Source of the DNA: Salvelinus alpinus
Lineage: Eukaryota > Chordata > Actinopteri > Salmoniformes > Salmonidae
Reading direction: 5' to 3'
Length of the DNA stretch: 64,000 nt
Assembly (NCBI RefSeq): GCF_045679555.1
Contig: NC_092120.1
Coordinates: 12,389,805-12,453,804 of the forward strand
Position 1 is the stretch's first letter, and each line of letters opens with the position of its first letter. Of the stretch, positions 1 through 10,479 are shown one piece after another. Position numbers and translations under genes: made by a program. The notes under the pieces are model-generated. The model saw nothing but the letters and a program-made list of their open reading frames with translations. It was not told the origin of the DNA and ran no database searches.

Positions 1-406
1 TGTAATCAGGCACACACTTTAATTGGCAGAAGTAACAACAGACGGACGCAACTGCGTCAAAAAACCTCCAGCCAAAATGGCAAAAGTGCAAAGCGTGACA
101 ACAGTCACAATAATGCATTAGTTAAACAATAAACACACTCGGGTTCAACACGGTACCCGGGGAAAAACCAGCCTGGCGCGTAACACGAAACATGTAACAA
201 AACAATTCCACCCAAAGACATGGGCGAAACAGAGGAAATATATATATGTAGTGCGATTAGGGAATGTAAACCAGTTGTGCGGGGAAACAAGACAAAACAA
301 ATGGAACAAGGACAAGTGGAGCGGCGATGGCTAGAAGACCGGTGAAGTCGACCGACGAACGCCGCCCGAACAAGGAGAGGAGCCGACTTCGGCGGAAGTC
401 GTGACA
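1..406 (-). mobile_element. LTR of a retrotransposon, minus orientation, cut by window edge or complete
   Basis: Read on the minus strand the block begins TGTCACGACTTCC at 406 and ends CCTGATTACA at position 1, the TG...CA boundaries expected of an LTR. An AATTAAAG polyadenylation-like signal lies near its 3' end. It abuts a 5'-truncated Tc1-like element at 407, so it probably inserted into that element. Because the window starts exactly at the LTR end, I cannot tell whether it is a solo LTR or the 5' LTR of a full element lying to the left. The target duplication cannot be checked. The family (probably Ty3/Gypsy-like) is an inference from general appearance. Confidence 0.55.
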
Positions 407-1771
407 ATATTTGAGATTCTTCAAATAGCCACCCTTTGCCTTGATGACAACTTTGCACACTCTTGGCATTCCCACAACCAGCTTCATGAGGTAGTCACCT
501 GGAATGCATTTCAATTAACAGGTATGCCTCCTTAAAAGTTAATTTCTGGAATTTCTTTCCTTCTTAATGCGTTTGAGCCAATCAGTTGTGTTGTGACAAG
601 GTATAGGGGTATACAGAAGACCAAGTCCATATTATGGCAAGAACAGCTCAAATAAGCAAAGAGAAATGACAGTCCATCATTACTTTAAGACATGAAGGTC
701 AGTCAATATGGAACATTTCAAGAACTTTGAAAGTTTCTTCAAGTGCAGTCGCTACAAACCATCAAGCGCTATGATGAAACTGGCTCTGATGAGGACCGCC
801 ACAGGAATGGAAGACCCAGAGTTACCTCTGCTGCAGAGGAGACGGTCATTATAGTTACCAGCCTCGGAAACTACAGCCCAAATAAATGCTTCACAGAGTT
901 CAAGTAACAGACATGTCAACATCAACTGTTCAAAGGAGACTGTGTGAATCAGGCCCTCATGGTCAAATTGCTGCAAAGAAATCATTACTAAAGGACACCA
1001 ATAAGAAGAAAAGACTTGCTTGGATCAAGAAACACGAGCAACGGACATTAGACCGGTGGAAATTTGTCCTTTGGAGTCCAAATTGGAGATGTTTGCTTCC
1101 AAACGCCGTGTCTTTGTGAGACACGATGTGGATGAACGGATGATCTCCGCATGTGTATTTCCCAACGTAAAGCATGGAGGATGAGGTGTTATGGTGTGGG
1201 GGTGCTTTGCTGGTGACACTGTCGTGATTTATTTAGAATTCAAGGCCCACTTAACAAGCATGGCTACCACAGCATTCTGCAGCAATATGTCATCCCATCT
1301 GGTTTGCACTTAGTGGGACTATTATTTGTTTTTCCAACAGGACAATGACCCAACACACCTCCAGGCTGTGTAAGGGCTATTTGACCAAGAAGGAGAGTGA
1401 TGGAGTGCTGCATCAGATGACCTGGCCTCCACAATCCACCAACCTCAACCAAATTGCGATAGTTTGGGATGAGTCGGATTGCAGAGTGAAGGAAAAGCAG
1501 ACAACAGGTGCTCAGCATATGTGGGAACTCCTTCAAGACTGTTGGAAAAACATTCCAAGAGCGTGCAGAGCTGTCAAAGGCAAAAGGTGACTATTTGAAG
1601 AATCTCAAAAATATTTTTATTTGTTTAACACTTTTTTGGTTACTACATGATTCAATATCTGTTATTTCATAGTTTTGATGGCTTCACTATTATTCTACAA
1701 TGTAGAAAATAGTAAAAAATAAAGAAAAACCCTTGAATGGGTGGGTGTTCTAAAACTTTGGACTGGCAGTG
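407..1771 (+). mobile_element. Tc1-like transposon (family D), 5' end lost
   Basis: The right end reads into ...GGACTGGCAGTG followed by TA at 1772-1773, the typical Tc1/mariner terminus and TA target. The matching left terminal repeat is missing because the LTR at 1-406 takes its place. The interior carries a decayed transposase on the plus strand. The 3' inner terminal region (about 1640-1771) has the usual AT-rich stretch before the terminal repeat. The copy is inactive. Confidence 0.75.
634..1610 (+). pseudogene. Tc1-like transposase pseudogene (family D)
   Basis: An ATG at 634 starts MARTAQISKEK and is stopped immediately by TGA, where related copies would continue. Further on, translated pieces such as [11 protein letters not shown] (about 920-950) match the helix-turn-helix/paired-like region of fish Tc1 transposases. 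[20 protein letters not shown] (about 1015-1075) precedes the first catalytic Asp region. Pieces around 1345-1590 correspond to the PQSTNLNQIA region near the last acidic residue. Several frameshifts and stops make it non-functional. A full Tc1 transposase is about 340 aa, and this copy spans about that length in fragments. Confidence 0.7.
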
Positions 1772-1773
1772 TA

Positions 1774-2560
1774 TGCAGATTCTGCTCAAGGATGTTTGTT
1801 TGATAAACTCAACTCAATTCAGGAATCACATAGGATTAGTTACCCACAGAAAAGGTGTGCGGGTGTGGGATTGGTTTGAATGGGCACACACTCACGTAAT
1901 AAATAGAGCTTTAATTATCGATATGGGCGTTAATTTGTGAAATACGTTCGGGGTTTGATACCTTGTTCACATGAATAATACAACTTTGATTGAGTAGCAG
2001 GATGACGATAGTAGACAGTGGTGTTCAGTTTCTCTGTTCCCGAGGTAAGTGGGGGGGTCAATGAAACTGCTGTTTCCTTATTGACTGTCTTTCACATGTG
2101 GTCTTTGGGGTTGTTATTTTCCCTCAATCTATTTCCACTCCCATAGGTGGGAGCTCTCCAGGAAGCAAAGTTATCAGTGTTACCGATGGGAAAACTATCT
2201 CCATGTAAACTAGGAGATGCTAATAAACAAACTGCTTAACACACACACCTAGTGATTAGGGTTGGACAGTACTCAGGTGAAATTTTCACGTGATGCATTC
2301 ACTATTTACCTATTTTCCAGTCACCTTCACCTGATACCACCTAAGCTTCTAGATGTACAAAACAAACCATGCTGCATTGCAAGCTGAAACAATTATAATC
2401 AATATTGAAAATGTGAAGCTATGTTCATTTCTTAATCAATTTCATTTCTTAAGTTGAATACAACTCACATATTTTTGGTTTATGATGTCATAACATTATA
2501 TTTTATACAGTTGTTCATTTAGATTTACACCAACAGCTACACTATGTAGTAAAAATTAAA
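1774..2560. other. Gene-free AT-rich stretch
   Basis: I see no coding exon, RNA gene or clear repeat boundary here. Short ORFs present have no recognisable domain or splice context. Confidence 0.5.
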
Positions 2561-2815
2561 GGTTACCACTTTATTTGATGGTATAAAAATGGACAGTTAT
2601 TTATAGGAATTACATGGCAACATTGTAATTAAAACACAATAATAACCCATGAACCACTCATAGGATATCCATTAAAATAAACACCATAGGCACCACTTGG
2701 TACAAGTTAATAACCAATAGTTTAATCTTTTACAAAAAGTACCAGTTGATACAACACATTTCCTAGTAAATACCAGTGGAAACTACCATCAAATAAAGTG
2801 TTACCAACAATGTGC
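2561..2815. mobile_element. MITE with ~22-bp terminal inverted repeats
   Basis: The left end GGTTACCACTTTATTTGATG at 2561 is answered by an inverted copy ending at 2815 (TACCATCAAATAAAGTGTTA then CC). Arms differ by one base and one indel. The interior, about 210 bp, is AT-rich and noncoding. The GGTAACACTTTA-type terminus is common on fish non-autonomous DNA elements. No clear target duplication is visible, so the superfamily is left open. Confidence 0.7.
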
Positions 2816-4326
2816 GGTTGAGGTTGACTACCTCCAACCATGTATTTATGATGTTTATAACATAGCTTATGATATCAAAAAACTAGGAAACAACAAATTA
2901 AGCACGAGACAGGTACAGGCCTACTGCTCTCCATTGACCAAAACTACCAACACATGGTTAAGGCTACACGTTAAAGAAATAACCTGTGGTGGTGAATCAC
3001 CAGCATTCACTTCATCAAAATGTCCTCCAGTAACCTTATAAGTGTAAGCTTGACTGTAGTTTATGATCGACAATCAGCACTTTCATTGCCTGAAAAAAAC
3101 CACACGATCTGTCAAAGGTTAACATGGCCATAAAACATGTATTCCTATGCGCCAAACTGAAAAACCTTTTATTAGTATTCATACCTCATTGTCACGTGGA
3201 GGTTTGACTTTGAACAATAACCAATGCATTGGTAAATGTTTTATACCATCCTTATTGTATTGTCATCTAAAACCATTAGCAAAACTACTTGTCAATAGTG
3301 ACACGTGTATTCCAAAACATTGGGTGATGACTAGGGCTGTTAAGGTGAACCTATTACCTCCACACTGGCGGTCACCAGTCATGACCATTGTCAATTTCCA
3401 CATGACCGTTTAGTCATGGTAACTAGGCTTCTCCAAGCCCTGATGCTGCTGATGGTCATTAGTAGCCTACCAAACTTGCTAACTGCTTGGTACTCTTAGC
3501 TCTCTATTGTGCCTCTAATCACTCTGACATTAATGCAAATGTTTTCGAAAATCAAATCAAACACTTCAAGAGAACCCATGAGCTCATGTTGCACAACATT
3601 TCTATAGGCTATGCAATTGCGCGAGAAAAGAGTTTTGAAGCCCTCTATTAAAAAGAGGATCCCATCAGTGTTCTATAGGCTAGGCCTACTATGTTTATTT
3701 ATCAATTTTACTAATATTAAGCACATTGCTTCGCTTTACAACAGGAGTATAGCCTACCTGGCTGGCATGAAAATGAACCACGGGAAAAGCGTCCTTCATT
3801 CGCTATTTAAGTATAGATGACATGTATTTTTTTCCCATGCCCCTATTCCGAGACAGGGGCATGATATTGGTCCATTCTAAATCAAAACTAATTTCACACA
3901 TATATTTATTTAGTATATGTAAAGACAGCTTGTGAATGAGGCCCAGCGTGTGCAGTAAGACAAGAAACAAGCCGTGCCTTTTTTTGTTGCGACTTTTTCA
4001 AATCATAGTCGCACACCTCATGTAGCCTAGCCCATAGGCCTACAGTATGTTTGTATCACAAGCAAAGTGGCCAAATAACTTCTTAAAATTAAGCACATTA
4101 ATCCATTTTGCAACCGGTGTAGAGCCTAACTGGAATACATAGGCGGTGCGTGAGTTTCAAGTTTGGGGGAGATCATTTTCACCATAAAAATGCACCTTTA
4201 TAATAAAAGCATTACATGCATAGTGGCATTTGCTGTCACTTTTGAGAACAGTGTTTTCCCACTAATTGATTGAATTTTGGAACATTCATGCTTATAGCGT
4301 GTAGCAATACGTGTGCGTATTGCTAC

Positions 4327-4462
4327 TGTAATGAAACAGCAGGGAGCAGGTCTTGAACCCTCGACCTTCTAGCCCGAGGTCCAGTGCGCTATTGACTGTG
4401 CTGCAAAAGCATGCTCGTGCAGTAGAGTCGATTTCCACGCTTATAAACCCAGGGTAGTTACA
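4327..4462 (-). repeat. LTR copy 1 of the TRIM-like element
   Basis: 136 bp, TG...CA bounded, direct repeat of 4586-4721. On the minus strand it holds the tRNA-like box region and a TATAAG motif. Confidence 0.75.
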
Positions 4463-4585
4463 CTACTCCCTCCTTTCAAAGAGCGCGTCCTCGCGCTAGC
4501 TTGCGACTCTGTCTTACAGGAACGCGCTCACCGGCCAAGCACACGCACTGTCGTGGATGCAAGGTCCGATCACTTCTGACACCAA

Positions 4586-4721
4586 TGTAATGAAACAGCA
4601 GGGAGCAGGTCTCGAACCCTCAACCTTCGAGCCCGAAGTCCGGCGCCCTATCGACTGTGCCGCAAAAGCATGCTCAAGCGGCAGAGTCGATTTCCGCGCT
4701 TATAAACCCAGGGTCGTTACA
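4586..4721 (-). repeat. LTR copy 2 of the TRIM-like element
   Basis: 136 bp, direct repeat of 4327-4462 with scattered substitutions. Its tRNA-like B-box (GGTTCGAGACC on minus) is closer to consensus than that of copy 1. Confidence 0.75.
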
Positions 4722-4965
4722 CTACGCTTAGTGTAACGTGTGAAGAAATAGCCTAATAGTTTAACATTTCAGCTAAACGTTCTGATCGGTTTCATCAGCC
4801 TCGTTACTTTTAAAAGTTTTTGTATTAATTTGGGGTCTATTGCATCCGACAACTGTCCCAGAGTTTGTTTGGAATATTTATTTATTGCACAGAAGGACAA
4901 GTTGACCAATATAATAGGTAAACTTTTGTACGATGGGGGATAGTAGATTGACATAAGCTAGTGCT

Positions 4966-5250
4966 TGTAACGAGTGCGCTGAGTGTCGGGAAGCAAGTAC
5001 AGGGAGTGAGTGTTTTAATAAATAAACAAAACAATAAACACGAAACACAAACAACTCACCGACATGAAACAGAGTCAATAACACCTGAGGAAAGAACCAA
5101 GGGGAGTGACAGATATAGGGAAGATAATCAAGGAGGTGATGGAGTCCAGGTAAGTGTCATGAAGCGCTGGTGCGCTTGACGATGGTGACAGGTGTGCGGG
5201 ATAATCAGCAGCCTGATGATCTAGAGGTCGGAGAGGAAGTATACGTGACA
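4966..5250 (-). repeat. 3' LTR (minus orientation) of the 976-bp element
   Basis: 285 bp, TG...CA, preceded on the minus strand by a G-rich polypurine tract. Direct repeat of 5657-5941. Confidence 0.85.
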
Positions 5251-5329
5251 CTACCCCCTCCCCGACGCGCGGCTCCAGCCACAGGACGCCAACAAAGGAG
5301 ACAAACCCGGGGATCAGGAGCAGATCGGT

Positions 5330-5600
5330 CACCCCTGCTGAAGCGTGGAAACCTGTCACGCCGGCTGAGGCGCGGGAACCTGTCGAGCCGGCTGTGGCGT
5401 GGGAACCTGACAGACCGGCTGAGGCATGAGAGCCTGACGAGCCGGTGGAAGCAGGGGAGTCTTGCGATCTGGCAGAGGCATGAAAGCCCGACGAGCTGGC
5501 TGAGGCAGGGGAGTCTGGTGATCCGGCTGAGGCATGAAAGCCCGACGAGCCGGCTGAGGCAGGGGAGCCTGGCAATCTGGCTGAGGCATGAGAGCCTGTG
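5330..5600. repeat. GC-rich tandem array inside the LTR element
   Basis: Variants of a roughly 30-bp unit (core CCGGCTGAGGC followed by an A/G-rich half) repeat head to tail about nine times. The array keeps several frames open on both strands, giving Pro/Ser/Leu-rich or Arg/Leu-rich repetitive products. These look like by-products of the repeat rather than genes, though a degenerate proline-rich gag-like origin is possible. Confidence 0.6.
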
Positions 5601-5656
5601 GCGGCTCGCGGACCCAACGTCATTTACACTGACACCCCTTAGGTGAGGTGTTATAC

Positions 5657-5941
5657 TGTAATGAGTGTGCTGAGAATCGGGAAGCAAGTACAGGGAGGGA
5701 GTGTTTTAATAAATAAACAAAACAATAAACACGAAACACAAACAACTCACCGACATGAAACAGAGTCAATAACACCTGAGGAAAGAACCAAGGGGAGTGA
5801 CAGATATAGGGAAGATAATCAAGGAGGTGAAGGAGTCCAAGTGAGTGTCATGAGGCGCTGGTGCGCTTGACGATGGTGACAGGTGTGCGGGATAATCAGC
5901 AGCCTGATGACCTAGAGGCCAGAGAGGGAGTATACGTGACA
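5657..5941 (-). repeat. 5' LTR (minus orientation) of the 976-bp element
   Basis: 285 bp, direct repeat of 4966-5250, followed by the GTGCT target duplication at 5942-5946. Confidence 0.85.
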
Positions 5942-6989
5942 GTGCTTTTGCTGTTCATTAGGCATAATAATTTTGTTTGTAAAATAGGCTAAATGTGGAC
6001 AGTTCATCCAGCATCTTCAATATGCACCTCAGAATTCGAATAAGCGCAATTGTGTCCCCAATGTGTCAGTCTTCACTTGTAGCCTACTTCTTAGCTAAAG
6101 GCCTGTGAAAAGGACCTGATCATGTGACAGGCATTGGCGAATAAGAATTGAGATATCTGAGAGAGCCATGTGAGTGAGAGGTGCTTCGGAGCATGGCAGC
6201 CAGGGGAAGGGAATTATAATTATCATATTCAGCCCAAGAGCACCACGGCCACTTTGGCAGAAAAAGGCATGGATTTTTTAGGGGGCATTACGGCCACACA
6301 ATTGGGATGCCGCCAGGAAATTCAAGACCTGGTGAGATTATTATCAAGTACTGATGAAGTGTGTGCAGCCTGCACAAGAAACAAAATCAGAGCTCATGCC
6401 TTTCATGCAATTTTTTTCAAATCATAATTTGAGTCGCATCATGCAGCCTTTGAATGTATTACAAATCAAAACATATAGCCCAACATTTGTTTCACAACTA
6501 AAGTTGCATAAATAACTCAAAATTAAGCATATAGGAGGACCTGTTTCTTTGATAACCGCTCAACACAGAATAGCCGCATCTGCGCACTTCCTTGGAAATC
6601 GTTTGGAGAAAATATCATTTCTATGTTATTCAGCTATCTTCAATTGTATTCTTCATAAAATTGAATACAATAAAAATAATGCCATGTAATTCTAAGCAAA
6701 TCTTGTCTGCTAAATGAACTAGTGTAGCCCACAGCCATATCAGGGCCTAACATAAGGACAACTAGACTACATTTTTCTTCATAACATGTTTCTTTAGACC
6801 CGTCTAAAATAAATAATGGACTTATTGTGACGGTGTAGGCTATATTAAATGGAATTAGACATTTTAAATGCAGATGTTCCAAAAGGTCTGCATCAGTGGC
6901 TTGTAGGCTATGAGTGGAAGCCAAGAGATGCTAAACGTGTTTATGTTTATCCCCAGCTGACAAAAATGTCATGATTGCCACAGCCCTAG

Positions 6990-8879
6990 TGGGAGTGTTT
7001 CATGGTTAAACTACTGTTCAGCCAACAAACATCAGTATTAGCCTTTAAGGAGATTTCATGTTTTTCATCATGTGAAAAACCTGTAGCTGATGTAAGATGA
7101 ACAACAACATAAAAAGCAGCAGGCCAAAGTATAGGGATCATTTGTTAAACAGCACTCTTGGAAATAGCTTTTGACAACATCACTGTCTCAGTCAAAAAAA
7201 CAGGCTTGAGCTGGTCTGGCTTTTTCTGTCACTTATCAGCAAAGCACTTATTTTGACTGTGTTGTAAACCCCCAGTCATCTACAGAGGGAGGATAAAAGT
7301 CTTAAGTGCTGACTCAAATTCATATGTAGGCCTATAGAGACAAAACACAAGCTAACAATAAGAAAGGGACCCTCTAATTACTGTCTTTATAAGGGTAAGG
7401 CCTATGAGGACACACTGATAAACCACATAACATTTGAATACATGTTAAACTTGCTGAATATAGACTACAGTGTTGAAATATATCACGAATAAGGCTGGCA
7501 TTTGGATTCCCAACAGATCATAGATGTTTTGAGATTAAACCAAGACCATTGATGTTTGATTTGTAGTCACAATTAGGCTATTGCCATTTCTGTCTTTACT
7601 TGTATAAATCCCTCACAATGTTACACATTGAAAACACGCCATAATAGTGTATGCTCAGCAGCTCTAATGATTCCAAACAAAAATAGTAATAATTATACTA
7701 GTTATTGTGAGATCACTTCTACTTTTGGGGGACATGGCCATGGCTCATCATCAACCTTGATCCCTGTCCTAGATAAGTGATGTCCCAACACTTAGTCATT
7801 CAGACTGAGTCACGTCCTGTGACAAAGACATATGACCCTGTTCCTGCTTAATTGAACATGCGGTACATGATGTACCATTAAATGGTGGAAAAAGTACCAA
7901 ATTGTCATATTTGAGTTAAAGTAAAGATCATTAATATAAAATGACTCAAGTAAAAGTCACCCAGTAAAATAACCCTTTGACCCCCGGGACCCACTTAACG
8001 ACTCACCATATAAAACAACATCCCACCTGAGAGCGTCAAGGGCAAACAAGTCTTGGCCTGTTGCAGCTTGACCTCAAGAAGCTAAAAGCCATGGAACAGG
8101 TCTACAGGTCGATTTAAATGTTTGCCACAGAATCTCTACGCAAACATGACACCAAGGCACCATTACAAAGGCACAAACTGTTACAGTGCAATGGGTTCCT
8201 ATGAGTTTCTGTAAAGTCAAAGAGTGTCTAGTTTAAAAACTGCATTTTCACCTAATTTCATGGTAATTCTCTGGTAATTAACAAGTACACATAGTGACTA
8301 TGTGTAGAAATCAAATCAAAATCAAATCAAATCTCTGTGTACAGACACACATTACACTGTGGCAGTTGAAAGAATGCAATTGTTACTCTTAAAATAGTTA
8401 CACAGTAAATGGAATGACCACCTACGCATGAAATGTGAAACTAATTATTAAAAAGGTAAAAGTAAACCATTGACATTAAACACAATGGTGGATGTCAAAA
8501 CACTAGAGTAGCCTATATCCAGTGCAAGGGGTGGAATTGTCCTCAAAGATGGGTGTTGCCTGGTCCCCAAGTTAGAATCCACAAGGAACGCAGTGTTCTG
8601 GCTGGATTGGTATTCTTAGTAACATAACATCACCCACTGCTTCCTTCCGGTCTGTTATGAGTTGGGATTCTTGGGAACATGTTACACCCCTACTGTAGGG
8701 AATATTTGTCTCTGGACTGCACTGTTGTCCTCTCACAGAGGGTGGGGAAACAGGCCCTATCTGGAATGGCCCAATGTGCCCTCACATCTGAGGTTACTGC
8801 CCTCCCTGAGACTACATGTACTGAGAAGGGACAGTTAAAATGTATCTCTTGCGCCAATAAGTTTGAAAAAGTAAACTTA
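6990..8879. other. Gene-free stretch with degraded repeat pieces
   Basis: No coding exon is visible. About 7885-7975 (AAAAAGTACCAAATTGTCAT onward) looks like a fragment of a dispersed salmonid repeat. AAATCAAATC reiterations at 8310-8335 look like the reversed 3' tail of a LINE ending in GATTTGATTT. Confidence 0.4.
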
Positions 8880-8881
8880 TA

Positions 8882-10369
8882 CTGAACAAAAATATAAATG
8901 CAACATGTAAAGTGTTGGTCCCATGTTTCATGAGCTGAAAGAAAAGATCCCAGAAACGTTCCATACACACAAAAAGCTTATTTCTCAAATTATGTGCTCA
9001 AATTTGTTTACATCCCTGTTAGTGAGCATGTCTCCTTTGCCAAGATAATGCATCCACCTGACAGGTGTGGCATATAAGATGATTAAACAGCATGACCCTT
9101 ACACAAGTGCACCTTGCGCTGGGGACAAGAAAAGGCCACTCTAAAATGTGCAGTTTTGTCACACAACCCAATGCCACAAGTGTTTTGGGGGAGCGTGCAA
9201 TTGGCATGCGGACTGCAGGAATGTCCACCAGAGCCATTGCCAGATAATTGAGTGTTCATTTCACTACCATAAGCCCCCTCCAATGTTGTTTTACAGAATT
9301 TGTCAGTACGTCCAACTGGCCTCACAACCGCAGACCACGTGTAACCACGCCAGCCCAGGACCTCCACATCTCGCTTCTTCACCTGCGGGATCATCTGAGA
9401 AGCCACCCGGACAGCTGATGAAACTGTGGGTTTGCACAACCAAAGAATTTCTGCACAAACTGTCAGAAACCATCTCAGGGAAGCTAATATGCGTGCTCGT
9501 CGTCCTCACCAGGGTCTTGACCTGACTGCAGTTTGGCGTCATAACCGACTTCAGTGGGCAAATGCTCACCTTCGATGGCCACTTGCACACTGGAGACGTG
9601 TGCTCTTCACGGATTAATCCCCATTTCAACTGTACAGGGCAGATTTTAGACAGCGTGTATGTCATCGTGTAGGCGAGCGGTTTGCTGATGTCAATGTTGT
9701 GAACAGAGGTCCCCATGGTGGTGGTGGGGTTATGGTTTGGGCAGGCAAATGCTACGTACAACAAACACAGTTGCATTTTATCGATGGCAATTTATGCACA
9801 GACATACCGTAACGAGATCCTGAGGCTCATTGTCATGCCATTCATCTGCCGCCATCACCTTATGTTTCAGCATTATAATGCACAGCCCCATGTCACAAGG
9901 ATCTGTACACAATTCCTGGAAGCTGAAAATGTCCCAGTTCTTCCATGGCCTGCATACTCGCCAGACATGTAACCCATTGAGCATGCTCATGATGCTCTGG
10001 ATCGACGTGTACAACAGCGTGTTCCAGTTCCCACTAATATCCAGAAATTTAGCACAGCCATTGAAGAGGAGTGGATCAACATTCCACTGGCCACAATCAA
10101 CAGCCTGATCAACTCTATGTGAAGGAGATGTGTCAGGCTGCATGAAGCAAATGGTGGTCACATCAGATACTGACTGGTTTTCTGAGCCACACCGTTACCT
10201 TTTCTTTTAAAGGTATCTGTGACCAAAAGATGCACGTCTGCATTCCCAGTCATGTGAAAAACAATAGTGCTTAATGCATTTATTTAAATTGACTGATTTC
10301 CTTATATGAACAGTAACTCAGTAAAATCTTTGAAATTGTTGGATGTTGCATTTATATTTTTGTTCAGTG
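8882..10369 (+). mobile_element. Tc1-like transposon (family C), both ends present
   Basis: The left end ACTGAACAAAAATATAAATG at 8881 and the right end TGCATTTATATTTTTGTTCAG at about 10348-10368 are inverted copies. TA dinucleotides flank the unit at 8880-8881 and 10370-10371. The 1.49-kb length fits a Tc1 element. It carries a broken transposase on the plus strand. Confidence 0.85.
9290..10169 (+). pseudogene. Tc1-like transposase pseudogene (family C)
   Basis: Fragments in all three plus frames line up with a Tc1 transposase. ISAQTVRNHLREANMRARRP (about 9446-9505) is the second helix-turn-helix and linker. LRWPLAHWRRVLFTD (9570-9614) is the first catalytic Asp block, followed directly by a stop. 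RGPHGGGGVMVW (about 9703-9739) is the glycine-rich box. VLPWPAYSPDM (9940-9971) is the block before the final acidic residue, again interrupted by a stop. Multiple stops and frameshifts mean no active enzyme. Confidence 0.75.
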
Positions 10370-10400
10370 TAAAATTAACTTGGCCTTAATGTTGGTAAAT

Positions 10401-10478
10401 GTGGAAAAACAAGTTATTCTGTTGAAGGCAAGGTGGTCCAAAAGTGGAACAAGTTATTCCTACAAAAGCAAGGCAGTC
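10401..10478 (+). repeat. Two-copy ~38-bp tandem duplication
   Basis: ACAAGTTATTC...GCAAGG(T/C)(G/A)GTCCAA occurs twice in a row just right of the Tc1-like element, with substitutions between copies. Confidence 0.5.
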
Positions 10479-10479
10479 C

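Larger units (their letters stand above)
4327..4721 (-). mobile_element. TRIM-like miniature LTR retrotransposon, 395 bp
   Basis: Two direct repeats of 136 bp (4327-4462 and 4586-4721), each beginning TGTAATGAAACAGC and ending GTTACA, flank only 123 bp. On the minus strand the unit reads LTR (TGTAACGACCCTGGG...TTTCATTACA), then TTGGTGTCAGAAGTGATCGG, a primer-binding-site-like sequence, then a purine tract (GAAAGGAGGGAGTAG) directly before the other LTR. CTAC flanks both sides (4323-4326 and 4722-4725), consistent with a 4-bp target duplication. There is no coding capacity. Each LTR contains a tRNA-like segment with an RNA polymerase III B-box-like GGTTCGAGACC. LTRs differ at about 15 positions, so the insertion is not recent. 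Confidence 0.75.
4966..5941 (-). mobile_element. Non-autonomous LTR retrotransposon, 976 bp, with perfect 5-bp target duplication
   Basis: LTRs of 285 bp each (4966-5250, 5657-5941) begin TGTAA and end GTGACA on the plus strand. GTGCT occurs immediately before 4966 and immediately after 5941, a perfect 5-bp target duplication. On the minus strand a purine tract (GGGGAGGGGGTAG) lies directly before the LTR at 5250, which sets the orientation. An ATTAAAA polyadenylation-like signal lies inside each LTR. The 406-bp interior is a tandem-repeat array with no gag-pol gene. I do not see a good primer-binding site after the 5' LTR. The LTRs resemble each other closely, so the insertion is fairly young. 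Confidence 0.85.
3332..6989. mobile_element. Long non-coding DNA transposon (TAGGGCTGT termini) hosting two LTR elements
   Basis: The left end ACTAGGGCTGT at 3330 is matched by the inverted right end ACAGCCCTAGT at 6980. Without its two inserted LTR elements (4327-4721 and 4966-5941) the unit is about 2.3 kb, with no intact transposase. The terminal motif resembles hAT-type ends, but I could not find a convincing 8-bp target duplication, so the boundaries are provisional. A small perfect hairpin (arms CATGCCCCT/AGGGGCATG) lies at about 3835-3862. Confidence 0.45.

Noticed and set aside
5075-5687. Long open frames on both strands (158-182 aa) in the LTR element
   Set aside because: They arise from the ~30-bp GC-rich tandem array and LTR sequence; products are repetitive and overlap on both strands with no family match.
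9303-9776. 157-aa minus-strand frame
   Set aside because: Antisense shadow of the Tc1-like transposase remnant.
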